Shown here: piece after piece, positions 6,187-14,112 of the stretch
Numbering within the stretch: position 1 is the stretch's first letter
Layout of the letters: the number at the start of each line of letters is the position of its first letter
Assembly (NCBI GenBank): GCA_051646925.1
Contig: JBOFDK010000018.1
Span: 1 to 19,998 of the forward strand
Length of the DNA: 19,998 bases
Direction of reading: 5' to 3'
From: JBOFDK01 sp051646925
Lineage (GTDB): Bacteria > Bacillota > Clostridia > Lachnospirales > Cellulosilyticaceae
Notes under the pieces: model-generated
Told to the model about the DNA's origin: nothing
Database searches by the model: none
What the model saw: the letters and a program-made list of their open reading frames with translations, nothing else
Translations under genes and position numbers: made by a program

Positions 6187-8022
6187 TTATTCTTCTTTAA
6201 AATCTGCGTCAATCACATCGTCTTGCTCTGGTGCATTTGCTTCTGGTTGTGCTTCTGCTCCTTGTGGCGCTGATTGCTTATACAGTTTTTCCGAAATGCC
6301 ATGGAATATTTGTGTTAATTCATCTTTAGCATCTTTTAACTCTTTTATTTCAGATTCGGTCATAGTTTCTGAACTAACTCGGCCATTAATCTCTTTTAAT
6401 TTATTCAGGCTTGTTTCAATGCTTTCTTTATCTTGAGGTTCTAATTTACCTTCTGTATCTTTAAGCATTTTTTCAGTTTGGAATAAAGTACTTTCTACTT
6501 CATTTTTTGTATCAATTGCTTCTTTACGTTTTTTGTCTTCTTCAGCAAATTTTTCTGCTTCTTGAACAGCTTTGTTAATTTCATCATCTGAAAGATTTGT
6601 ACTTGCTGTAATTGTAACGTGTTGCTCTTTACCTGTACCTAAATCTTTTGCTGAAACTTTAACGATACCATTCGCATCAATATCAAATGTTACTTCGATT
6701 TGTGGAACTCCTCTTTGTGCTGGCATAATACCATCTAATTTGAAATTACCGATTGTTTTATTTTGGTTTGCCATCGGTCTTTCACCTTGAACAACATGAA
6801 TATCTACCGCTGGTTGATTATCTGCAGCTGTTGAGAATACTTGGCTTTTCTTTGTTGGAATAGTTGTGTTACGTTGAATAAGAACTGTTGCTACTCCGCC
6901 CATAGTTTCGATACCAAGTGAAAGTGGTGTAACATCTAGAAGTAAAATGTCGCCAACTCCCGCTTCTCCTGATAATTTTCCACCTTGAATAGCTGCACCA
7001 ATTGCAACACACTCATCTGGGTTAATTCCTTTAAATGGCTCTTTACCTGTTATACGTTTAACTGCATCTTGAACAGCTGGAATACGTGTTGATCCACCTA
7101 CAAGAAGAATTTTATCTAAATCACCTGCATCAAGTCCTGCATCTTTAAGTGCATTACGTACTGGTCCCATAGTTTTTTCAACTAAATCAGCTGTTAATTC
7201 ATCAAACTTAGCACGTGTAAGTGTAATATCTAAGTTTTTACCTGATGCACAGATAAATGGAATTAATATATTTGCTTGTGTTTTTGATGATAATTCTTTT
7301 TTAGCTGTCTCTGCCGCTTCTTTTACACGTTGCATTGACATATCGTTGCCTTTTAAATCTTCGCCTTCTTGTTTTTTGAATTCTTCTACAAGGTAGTTGA
7401 TAATACGTTGGTCAAAGTCATCTCCACCTAAGTTGTTATCTCCACTTGTTGAAAGTACTTCGATAACGCCATCTCCAATTTCTATAATTGAAACGTCAAA
7501 TGTACCACCACCAAGGTCATAAACCATGATTTTTTGTTCTTGTTCATTTTCTAATCCGTAAGCTAAAGCTGCTGCTGTTGGCTCATTGATAATACGTTTA
7601 ACATCAAGTCCTGCAATACGTCCTGCATCTTTTGTTGCTTGACGCTGACTATCTGAGAAGTATGCTGGTACAGTAATAACTGCTTCTGTTACTTCTTCTC
7701 CAAGATAACTTTCTGCATCTGCTTTTAATTTTTGAAGTGTGATTGCTGAAATTTCTTGTGGTGAGTAATCTTTTCCGTCAATACCTACTCTGAAATTTGT
7801 TCCCATTTCACGTTTGATTGAACTAATTGTACGTTCATGGTTTGTTACAGCTTGACGTTTTGCTACATCCCCTACAAGTCTTTCTCCTGTTTTTGTAAAA
7901 GCAACAATCGATGGTGTTGTACGTCCACCGTCTGTATTTACGATAACAACTGGTTTTCCACCCTCCATTACAGATACACAAGAGTTTGTTGTTCCTAAGT
8001 CAATTCCTATTATTTTACCCAT
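6187..8022 (-). CDS. dnaK: Chaperone protein DnaK (Hsp70)
   Basis: DnaK is the ATP-driven Hsp70 that binds exposed hydrophobic peptides in the cytosol, cycling with DnaJ and GrpE. The 611-residue length is typical of Gram-positive DnaK. The ATPase domain shows phosphate motif 1 (IGIDLGTTNSCV, from residue 5), phosphate motif 2 (VYDLGGGTFDVSI) and the adenosine motif (LLVGGSTRIPAVQ). The linker and start of the substrate domain read DVTPLSLGIETMGG. The C-terminal tail is acidic and ends DDVIDADFKEE, the usual bacterial ending. AGGAGG lies eight bases before the ATG. It follows grpE after 70 bases of A-rich repeats and precedes dnaJ. Expression is expected to rise on heat shock through the CIRCE operator upstream of hrcA. 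Confidence 0.99.
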   Translation of the reverse strand: MGKIIGIDLGTTNSCVSVMEGGKPVVIVNTDGGRTTPSIVAFTKTGERLVGDVAKRQAVTNHERTISSIKREMGTNFRVGIDGKDYSPQEISAITLQKLKADAESYLGEEVTEAVITVPAYFSDSQRQATKDAGRIAGLDVKRIINEPTAAALAYGLENEQEQKIMVYDLGGGTFDVSIIEIGDGVIEVLSTSGDNNLGGDDFDQRIINYLVEEFKKQEGEDLKGNDMSMQRVKEAAETAKKELSSKTQANILIPFICASGKNLDITLTRAKFDELTADLVEKTMGPVRNALKDAGLDAGDLDKILLVGGSTRIPAVQDAVKRITGKEPFKGINPDECVAIGAAIQGGKLSGEAGVGDILLLDVTPLSLGIETMGGVATVLIQRNTTIPTKKSQVFSTAADNQPAVDIHVVQGERPMANQNKTIGNFKLDGIMPAQRGVPQIEVTFDIDANGIVKVSAKDLGTGKEQHVTITASTNLSDDEINKAVQEAEKFAEEDKKRKEAIDTKNEVESTLFQTEKMLKDTEGKLEPQDKESIETSLNKLKEINGRVSSETMTESEIKELKDAKDELTQIFHGISEKLYKQSAPQGAEAQPEANAPEQDDVIDADFKEE

Positions 8023-8046
8023 TTTTTAAATCCTCCTATTTTTAAG

Positions 8047-8096
8047 CTTATTAATTTTTTTAGCTATTTTATTTTTTAGTTGTTTTATTTTTTTAG
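8047..8096 (-). repeat. Three tandem A-rich repeats filling the grpE-dnaK gap
   Basis: On the minus strand three imperfect copies of 16-17 bases follow one another without gaps: CTAAAAAAATAAAACAA (8096-8080), CTAAAAAATAAAATAG (8079-8064) and CTAAAAAAATTAATAAG (8063-8047). The first includes the grpE stop codon. The dnaK ribosome binding site follows. In mRNA this would be an unstructured A-rich stretch, which could favour ribosome loading on dnaK, but it may simply reflect replication slippage. Confidence 0.6.
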
Positions 8097-8638
8097 TTTG
8101 CTACAGTTACCATACTATGTCTGATAACTTTATCTTTGTATTTATAACCTTTTTGATGCTCTTTTGATATAACGCCTTCTCCAAGTTCGCTATCTTCGAC
8201 TTTCATAATAGCGCTGTGTAACTCCGGATCAAAACATTGCCCTTCAGCTTCAATTTGTTCAACTCCCAGTTTTTGAAATAATGCTGTTAGTTGTTTGTAA
8301 ATCATTTGAATACCTTCTGCAAATTGCTGATCTTCTGTTTCTTGAGCTAGTGCACGTTCGAAATTATCAACAATCGGAAGCAATTCAGTAACAGTTGAAC
8401 TAACACCTAAATCGTATAATCCAGCACGTTCTTTTTCGCTTCTTTTTCTATAATTATCAAACTCTGCCATAAGACGTTGTAATCTTTCAAGATACTCTGA
8501 TGCCTTATCGTCTACAATTTCTACTTCTTTTTCTTTAGCAGTATCATCGTTAGTAATACCTTCTTCAATGATATCATCTTCTTGTTCTATTTCAGATGTC
8601 TCCATTTGTTTTTCCATATCTTCTTTTTTGTCTTCCAT
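8093..8638 (-). CDS. grpE: Nucleotide exchange factor GrpE
   Basis: GrpE is a homodimer that releases ADP from DnaK. The 181-residue protein has a very acidic, probably disordered N-terminus (about 1-45, many Glu and Asp) followed by the long dimerising helix (about 45-95) with the family segment LAEFDNYRKRSEKE. The beta-wing domain at the C-terminus includes DPELHSAIM and ends in VIRHSMVTVAN. Length is normal for the family. A weak site, AAAGGATGA, lies about nine bases upstream of the ATG. It lies 44 bases after hrcA and is expected to be transcribed from the CIRCE promoter. Confidence 0.97.
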   Translation of the reverse strand: MEDKKEDMEKQMETSEIEQEDDIIEEGITNDDTAKEKEVEIVDDKASEYLERLQRLMAEFDNYRKRSEKERAGLYDLGVSSTVTELLPIVDNFERALAQETEDQQFAEGIQMIYKQLTALFQKLGVEQIEAEGQCFDPELHSAIMKVEDSELGEGVISKEHQKGYKYKDKVIRHSMVTVAN

Positions 8639-8663
8639 TTAATGAATCATCCTTTCTATTTAA

Positions 8664-8698
8664 GCTTTTTGACAGATATTAATTACTTGTCAATAAGC
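8664..8698 (-). other. Hairpin spanning the hrcA stop codon (hrcA-grpE junction)
   Basis: On the minus strand GCTTATTGACA (8698-8688) pairs with TGTCAAAAAGC (8674-8664) in 10 of 11 positions, with a 13-base loop that contains the hrcA stop codon. No U-tract follows, so it is not an intrinsic terminator. In Bacillus subtilis the dnaK operon mRNA is cleaved between hrcA and grpE, making the grpE-dnaK part more stable. This hairpin sits at the equivalent place and may act similarly, which is inference. Confidence 0.55.
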
Positions 8699-9711
8699 AT
8701 ATTTTTAATATGTCCTGAAATGTGTTCCATAAGTGATATCACTTGACCATACTGCATTCTTGTAGGCCCTATAATACCGATTGTTCCTAAATTAAAATCA
8801 CCTATTTTATAAGTTGTTGTTATTATGCTACAATCTTTCATCTGTTCAATTCCGGTTTCTTCACCAATACGAATTGTTACATTTTCATCTGCTTGACATT
8901 TCAACAAACTCATTAAATATGGTTTTTGCTCAAGTACTTCCAGTAATTGTTTTGCTTTTTCAACATCATTAAATTCTTGAAAGTTTAAAATATTCATCAT
9001 ACCTTGCGTTGTAATATTTGGGATATTTTCAACTTCTAGCGTATCCACAATGGCGTCTACTAGGTCTTTTGCAATATCTCTATATTCTAACAATCTGTTT
9101 TCAAGAAGTTGTATTAATTCAAAACTAATCTCTCTTATTGATACACCTTGTAGACTTTCATTAATCATAGCACTAAGTACTATGCATAACTTTTGATCTA
9201 ATAATTTAGAAGTTCTAATAGTTCTATGCCTAACATTATTTGCATCAGTTACAATAACAATAGCTACATTTCTATCATCTACGGGTACAAGCTGTATATG
9301 CTTTAACTTAACATTATTTAGCGTTGTTGGCGTAGAAGCAATCGTCGCATATTGCGTAACTTTTGAAATAAGTCTTGCTGTGTCTTCCAACAGAGAATCT
9401 ATTTTTGAAATTCTATCTTGAAACATGTCTGCAACAATATGATCTATATCGGGTGTAATATGAGGACATTGCATCAATTTATCAACATACATCCTATAAC
9501 CTTTATCCGATGGAATGCGACCTGCCGATGTATATGGTTGCACAATCAACCCTAAATCTTCAAGATCTGCCATTTCATTACGAATAGTTGCTGAACTCAC
9601 ACCTAAATCATATTTTTTCGAAATTGTTCTTGAACCTACAGGGTCTCCTGTCTGAATATAGTCATGTATAACAGCTTGTAAGATGCGTATTTTACGTTCA
9701 TTTATATCCAT
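8683..9711 (-). CDS. hrcA: Heat-inducible transcription repressor HrcA
   Basis: HrcA represses class I heat-shock genes by binding CIRCE; its activity depends on GroEL, so titration of GroEL by unfolded protein induces the operon. The 342-residue protein starts with a winged helix domain (MDINERKIRILQAVIHDYI, with SSATIRNEMADLEDLGLI as recognition region). The conserved SAGRIPSDKGYRMYVD follows at about 82-97, then the GAF-like dimerisation and dimer-insert domains. AAGGGAG lies about eight bases upstream of the ATG. A perfect CIRCE operator and sigma-A promoter stand directly upstream, so the gene is autoregulated. It heads the grpE-dnaK-dnaJ group as in Bacillus and Clostridium. Confidence 0.98.
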   Translation of the reverse strand: MDINERKIRILQAVIHDYIQTGDPVGSRTISKKYDLGVSSATIRNEMADLEDLGLIVQPYTSAGRIPSDKGYRMYVDKLMQCPHITPDIDHIVADMFQDRISKIDSLLEDTARLISKVTQYATIASTPTTLNNVKLKHIQLVPVDDRNVAIVIVTDANNVRHRTIRTSKLLDQKLCIVLSAMINESLQGVSIREISFELIQLLENRLLEYRDIAKDLVDAIVDTLEVENIPNITTQGMMNILNFQEFNDVEKAKQLLEVLEQKPYLMSLLKCQADENVTIRIGEETGIEQMKDCSIITTTYKIGDFNLGTIGIIGPTRMQYGQVISLMEHISGHIKNMLIDK

Positions 9712-9732
9712 CCTATCGCTCCCTTTTTACTG

Positions 9733-9759
9733 TTAGCACTCACTAGCTTCGAGTGCTAA
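9733..9759. promoter_or_regulatory. Perfect CIRCE operator (HrcA binding site)
   Basis: TTAGCACTC (9733-9741), a 9-base spacer, then GAGTGCTAA (9751-9759) matches the CIRCE consensus at all 18 arm positions. It lies 21 bases before the hrcA ATG and immediately after the predicted transcription start. HrcA bound there should block the promoter, and in mRNA the repeat forms a 5' hairpin that can affect transcript stability. Confidence 0.98.
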
Positions 9760-9769
9760 CTACTATTAC

Positions 9770-9798
9770 AAGATATCATTTTTTTCAAATGATGTCAA
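9770..9798 (-). promoter_or_regulatory. Sigma-A promoter of the hrcA-grpE-dnaK operon
   Basis: On the minus strand a perfect -35 TTGACA (9798-9793) is followed after 17 bases by -10 TATCTT (9775-9770). The predicted start, near 9763, lies a few bases before CIRCE, the usual geometry for HrcA-controlled promoters. A hairpin without U-tract (9800-9819) just upstream does not convincingly separate this promoter from hemW, so read-through from lepA-hemW is possible. Confidence 0.85.
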
Positions 9799-9827
9799 TA
9801 GCATTTTTCCCAAAATACTTATCCTTT

Positions 9828-10964
9828 TTATTCCATTAAGAAAGACATGAAGATTTGGTTTGAAACATCTATTCCTTCTTCAGTTAAATAGATGCTACCA
9901 TTATGATTAACCATTTTTTTTTGTTTTATCCATCCATTTAATGTATCTCCATATATTTCAAAAAGATCAACATTAAACCTATTATAAAACTCTTTAATAG
10001 ATATTCCTTCTATCATTCTCAAACCTAAAAACATATATTCTTCCATATCCATTTGCACAGTTTGTACCGATTCTATGCGTCTAATCAAATCTGGCATTCC
10101 ATTATTTATTAAATAAGATTCCATATTACGTGTATTTCTTGTTCTTATATTATCTAAATATCCATGTGCTCCGAGTCCTACGCCTATATACGGTATTTGT
10201 TTCCAATAACTTGTATTATGTTTAGATATATATCCCGGTTTTGCCCAATTTGATATTTCATAATGTTCAAATGCATTTTTTTTCAAAAACATTTTTGCAT
10301 ATTGATACATTTCACGTTCAACATCTTCTGATGGTAATGTCAGTTTACCTTCTTCATCTAATTTCGAAAAGTATGTCCCTTCCTCTATTATTAAACTATA
10401 TGCAGAAATATGTTTTACATTCGCATTAATAACTTTTTTTAATGTATTTTTCCAATCTAATAACGTTTGCCCTGGTAATCCAAACATTAAATCTGTACTA
10501 ATATTGTTGATTTTGCTTTTTTGAAGAAGCTCTATCGTTTCTTCCCAATCACTATAATCATGTATTCTTCCTATTTGTTTAAGCAGTGTATTTTGACATG
10601 CCTGTAACCCTATACTTACTCTGTTAATACCTACTTTTTCAAAAATATCAATATGTTCTTTAGTTATCGTTCCTGGATTTACTTCTATACTCCATTCACA
10701 ATCTGACTCTATTTCAAATTTCTCCGTCAGCGTTTGACACAATTTTTCTATTAAAAAAGGTGGAAGAACCGTCGGGGTTCCTCCACCAATAAAAATACTT
10801 CTGATTGTGTGTTTGCCGCGTACGCTATTACCATACCATTCAATTTCATTTCTTAACGCTTCTATATATTGCTCCATCTTATCTGTCTTTGAAAACGATA
10901 AAAAATCACAATAGTAACATTTAGATTTGCAAAATGGTATATGCACATACAATCCTATTTTCAT
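9828..10964 (-). CDS. hemW: Heme chaperone HemW (radical SAM, HemN-like)
   Basis: HemW is a radical-SAM family protein that binds heme and is proposed to deliver it to acceptor proteins; it was long annotated as oxygen-independent coproporphyrinogen oxidase. The 378-residue protein begins MKIGLYVHIPFC and carries the iron-sulfur motif CKSKCYYCDF (Cys12, Cys16, Cys19). The residue two after the last cysteine is Phe, as in HemW, whereas true HemN has a fourth cysteine there. GGGTPT supports SAM binding, and the C-terminal HemW domain is present. AGAGGAATC, overlapping the lepA stop codon, precedes the ATG. It lies nine bases after lepA and upstream of hrcA, the standard Firmicutes order. Confidence 0.93.
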   Translation of the reverse strand: MKIGLYVHIPFCKSKCYYCDFLSFSKTDKMEQYIEALRNEIEWYGNSVRGKHTIRSIFIGGGTPTVLPPFLIEKLCQTLTEKFEIESDCEWSIEVNPGTITKEHIDIFEKVGINRVSIGLQACQNTLLKQIGRIHDYSDWEETIELLQKSKINNISTDLMFGLPGQTLLDWKNTLKKVINANVKHISAYSLIIEEGTYFSKLDEEGKLTLPSEDVEREMYQYAKMFLKKNAFEHYEISNWAKPGYISKHNTSYWKQIPYIGVGLGAHGYLDNIRTRNTRNMESYLINNGMPDLIRRIESVQTVQMDMEEYMFLGLRMIEGISIKEFYNRFNVDLFEIYGDTLNGWIKQKKMVNHNGSIYLTEEGIDVSNQIFMSFLME

Positions 10965-10973
10965 TTGATTCCT

Positions 10974-12785
10974 CTATTCATCAAGTTTTAAAACACTCAT
11001 AAACGCTGCTTGTGGTACTTCTACACTTCCCACTTGTCTCATTCGTTTTTTACCTTCTTTTTGTTTTTCTAAAAGTTTACGTTTTCGTGATATATCACCA
11101 CCGTAACATTTAGCCAAAACATCTTTACGCATTGCACTAATAGTTTCACGTGCAACAACTTTTGTACCTATCGCTGCTTGAATAGGTATTTCAAACATAT
11201 GTCTTGAAATTTCTTTTTTCAGTTTTGCAGTTATTTTACGGCCCTTATCCGCTGCACTAGCTTCATGCACTATAAGTGACAAAGCATCTACAACTTCTCT
11301 GTTAACTAATATATCTAGTTTAACAAGTTTAGACTGAATATATCCCGCTAACTCATAGTCAAATGATGCATATCCTCTTGTTCGTGATTTTAATGCATCA
11401 AAGAAATCATAGATAATTTCATTAAGTGGTAACTCATATGATAGTACAGCTCTTGTTGCTTCTAAATATTCCATACCACCATAAATACCTCTTCGTTCCT
11501 GGCATAAATCCATAGCTGCACCTATATAGTCTGCTGGCACTATAATTTGCGCATTAACTACTGGCTCTTCCATATACTTTATCATAGAAGGATCTGGTAA
11601 GTTTGCCGGATTTGAAAGTTCAATCATTGAACCATCTGTCTGATATATTCTGTAAATAACGTTTGGCGCAGTTGTTACTAAATCTAGATTATATTCTCGT
11701 TCTAGACGCTCCTGGATAATTTCCATATGCAATAATCCAAGGAATCCACATCTAAAACCAAACCCTAGAGCAACTGATGTTTCTGGCTCAAATACTAATG
11801 CAGCGTCATTTAATTGTAGTTTTTCAAGACTATCTCTTAAATCACCATATTTTGCGCCGTCTGCTGGATATAATCCGCAATATACCATTGGGTTAACTTT
11901 TTTATACCCAGCTAACATCTCACTAGCTGGATTATCAGCTTCTGTTACAGTATCACCAACACGTGTATCTGCAACATTTTTAATACTTGCTGTAATGTAT
12001 CCAACTTCTCCTGCACACAAATCATCTGTTACCCTGAATTGTCCTGCACCAAAGTAACCTACTTCTACAACGTCAAACTCCGCTTCAGTTGCCATCATTC
12101 GGATACGCATACCTTTTTTTACATGTCCTTCTTTAATTCTACAGAAGATAATAACTCCTTTATACTGATCGTATAATGAATCAAAAATAAGCGCTTTTAA
12201 CGGTGCATCTTCTTTACCTACTGGAGGAGGAATAACTTCTACTATTTGGCGAAGTACATCTTCAACATTCAAACCTGTTTTCGCTGAAATCATAGGAGCA
12301 TTTTTCGCTTCTAGTCCAATAACATCTTCAATCTGTTTTTTTACTGCATCTGGGTCCGCACTTGGCAAGTCAATTTTATTAATTACCGGCATAATTTCCA
12401 AATCATGTTCTAGCGCTAAATAAACATTTGCTAGTGTTTGTGCTTCAATTCCTTGCGCTGCATCAACTATTAAAATTGCGCCTTCACAAGCTGCAAGACT
12501 TCTTGATACTTCGTAGTTGAAATCTACATGTCCTGGTGTATCAATTAAATTCAAAATATATTCTTCGCCATCTTCTGCTTTGTATACTAAGCGGACAGCT
12601 TGAGATTTTATTGTAATCCCACGTTCACGTTCTAAATCCATATTATCAAGAACTTGTGCTTGCATCTCACGTGCTGTTAATGTACCAGTCATTTGAATGA
12701 TACGATCCGCAAGTGTACTTTTACCATGATCAATATGTGCAATAATACAAAAATTTCTAATTTTTTCACGTCGTGAAAGAGACAT
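10974..12785 (-). CDS. lepA: Elongation factor 4 (LepA), ribosome-associated GTPase
   Basis: LepA (EF4) is a translational GTPase that acts on ribosomes and affects initiation and 30S maturation; back-translocation has also been reported. The 603-residue protein has G1 AHIDHGKST (16-24), G2 in RGITIKS, G3 DTPGH, G4 NKID and a SAK G5. EF-G-like domains II, III and V follow, with the LepA-specific C-terminal domain that includes KCYGGDISRKRKLLEKQKEG near the end. Length is normal. AAGGAGGGG lies four to five bases before the ATG. It has its own promoter at 12824-12853 and is followed closely by hemW. The yqxA gene found between spoIIP and lepA in Bacillus is missing. Confidence 0.99.
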   Translation of the reverse strand: MSLSRREKIRNFCIIAHIDHGKSTLADRIIQMTGTLTAREMQAQVLDNMDLERERGITIKSQAVRLVYKAEDGEEYILNLIDTPGHVDFNYEVSRSLAACEGAILIVDAAQGIEAQTLANVYLALEHDLEIMPVINKIDLPSADPDAVKKQIEDVIGLEAKNAPMISAKTGLNVEDVLRQIVEVIPPPVGKEDAPLKALIFDSLYDQYKGVIIFCRIKEGHVKKGMRIRMMATEAEFDVVEVGYFGAGQFRVTDDLCAGEVGYITASIKNVADTRVGDTVTEADNPASEMLAGYKKVNPMVYCGLYPADGAKYGDLRDSLEKLQLNDAALVFEPETSVALGFGFRCGFLGLLHMEIIQERLEREYNLDLVTTAPNVIYRIYQTDGSMIELSNPANLPDPSMIKYMEEPVVNAQIIVPADYIGAAMDLCQERRGIYGGMEYLEATRAVLSYELPLNEIIYDFFDALKSRTRGYASFDYELAGYIQSKLVKLDILVNREVVDALSLIVHEASAADKGRKITAKLKKEISRHMFEIPIQAAIGTKVVARETISAMRKDVLAKCYGGDISRKRKLLEKQKEGKKRMRQVGSVEVPQAAFMSVLKLDE

Positions 12786-12823
12786 TTTGCCCCTCCTTAT
12801 TTTTTCTCTAGTATATTCAATTC

Positions 12824-12853
12824 ATTATAACATAGCTTTTTCATTCGTATCAA
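12824..12853 (-). promoter_or_regulatory. Sigma-A promoter of lepA-hemW with extended -10
   Basis: On the minus strand TTGATA (12853-12848) and TATAAT (12829-12824) are 18 bases apart. The -10 is preceded by TG one base away, the extended -10 form. The -35 overlaps the spoIIP stop codon (12852-12850). It gives the vegetative lepA-hemW pair transcription independent of the sporulation genes upstream. Confidence 0.75.
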
Positions 12854-14049
12854 TCTTTTTGAAGTACTTTTGCTACAACATCTGCAATTGGTTCTACTGT
12901 TAACAACGCTTCCTCTAATGTATTAGTGTCTGCTCCTATCTCAACTAGTAGTGTATTTGGATGCATATGTAAACTATATCTCCACGATTTGATATAAATT
13001 TTTCGAATTAGCTCTGGGTAGTATTTCATTGCTTCAATTTGTGCTTGTAGCGAGAATGCTAAATTATCTGCTATATAAGGGTTTTCAAGTGTAACACGAT
13101 TTACAATTTCACCATTCTCATTTGTAAATTGACAAAGCCCATTAACAAACATAAACTTTGCAGCTTGCTTACCTTTATAGTCTCCTACCAATTTAACGCC
13201 TTCTTGAACACCATCTCTGTGCAAATCTATAACAACTTGGATTGATGGATTTTTTTCTATTATACTTGTTATAACCGGCTCCATACGTTCATATGCCCCA
13301 GTAGTTGTTTGATTTTTTTCAGCTGATGAAAAACCATCTGTTACATGCAACGTTTCAATACCATATTTTTCTTCAAACAAGTATTTCAAAGCTTCACCAG
13401 CCTTAACTATACCTGCTACTTCTTTAGGGTCTTCGTTGCTAAATCGTTCTTGATTATGTGTATGGAAAATTAAAATTTTCGGTCCTTCTATCGTTTCATC
13501 TATACGAATTTCTTTTTCAGCTAATGCTTTAAAATCCCATTGACTCAATAAATCTTCATTTATTGTAACTGTTCCGTCTCCTCCCATATAAAACGTGCTC
13601 ATAAGATGTTTTGGATTTGTTAAATCGTCTAATGATACAACTTGTTTTAAAGGCGTTGGAAATGTTGGAATATATTTATTTTCTCCATCAAGCGATATTA
13701 TGTCTTTTTCTTTTGGAACAGAAAAATATCCTGCCAACTCATCATCGTATAATCCAAGTGCCATACTTTTATTTTTAAAATATGGCATTGTCGCATAAAT
13801 CATTTGAACCGGCTGAATCATTCGTTTCATTTGTTCCTGAATTCCGGCATACCATTTTACTTCTGTCTTTATAGCCTGCGACGGCATCATCCAATGGTAT
13901 AGCGGTAACGTCCCTGTTTCTTTAAATACTGTAACATTTTGAAAATACAAACTCAAAAAACAGATAGTAACTATAACCATTCCAATACTTTTTTTCGAAA
14001 TTTTTTGTAAGGCTCCTACACTATGAATTTGATTAAGCCATTTTTGCAT
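12850..14049 (-). CDS. spoIIP: Stage II sporulation protein P (peptidoglycan amidase/endopeptidase)
   Basis: SpoIIP is a membrane-anchored cell-wall hydrolase which, with SpoIID and SpoIIM, degrades septal peptidoglycan and drives engulfment of the forespore. The 399-residue protein has a short cytoplasmic start, one transmembrane segment (about 21-42), a variable linker, and a C-terminal catalytic domain. Candidate zinc and catalytic residues are in HTHNQE (196-201, His196 and Glu201) and in DLHRDG (275-280, His277). I choose the ATG at 14049, since AAAGGAGGGG lies directly before it. A TTG seven codons upstream extends the frame but puts that binding site inside the gene. It follows gpr by about 60 bases, as in Bacillus, and is presumably expressed in sporulating cells. 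Confidence 0.95.
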   Translation of the reverse strand: MQKWLNQIHSVGALQKISKKSIGMVIVTICFLSLYFQNVTVFKETGTLPLYHWMMPSQAIKTEVKWYAGIQEQMKRMIQPVQMIYATMPYFKNKSMALGLYDDELAGYFSVPKEKDIISLDGENKYIPTFPTPLKQVVSLDDLTNPKHLMSTFYMGGDGTVTINEDLLSQWDFKALAEKEIRIDETIEGPKILIFHTHNQERFSNEDPKEVAGIVKAGEALKYLFEEKYGIETLHVTDGFSSAEKNQTTTGAYERMEPVITSIIEKNPSIQVVIDLHRDGVQEGVKLVGDYKGKQAAKFMFVNGLCQFTNENGEIVNRVTLENPYIADNLAFSLQAQIEAMKYYPELIRKIYIKSWRYSLHMHPNTLLVEIGADTNTLEEALLTVEPIADVVAKVLQKD

Positions 14050-14112
14050 TTTAGCCCCTCCTTTGTACAATACTCTTTATATTGTATAGAGGCTTGTTCA
14101 TTTTTATGACTT

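Noticed and set aside
9800..9819. Hairpin after hemW considered as a terminator
   Set aside because: The 8-bp AT-rich stem with one G-U pair has no U-tract on the minus strand, so an efficient intrinsic terminator cannot be supported.
14050..14070. TTG start for spoIIP seven codons upstream
   Set aside because: The AAAGGAGGGG ribosome binding site lies within those codons and points to the ATG at 14049.
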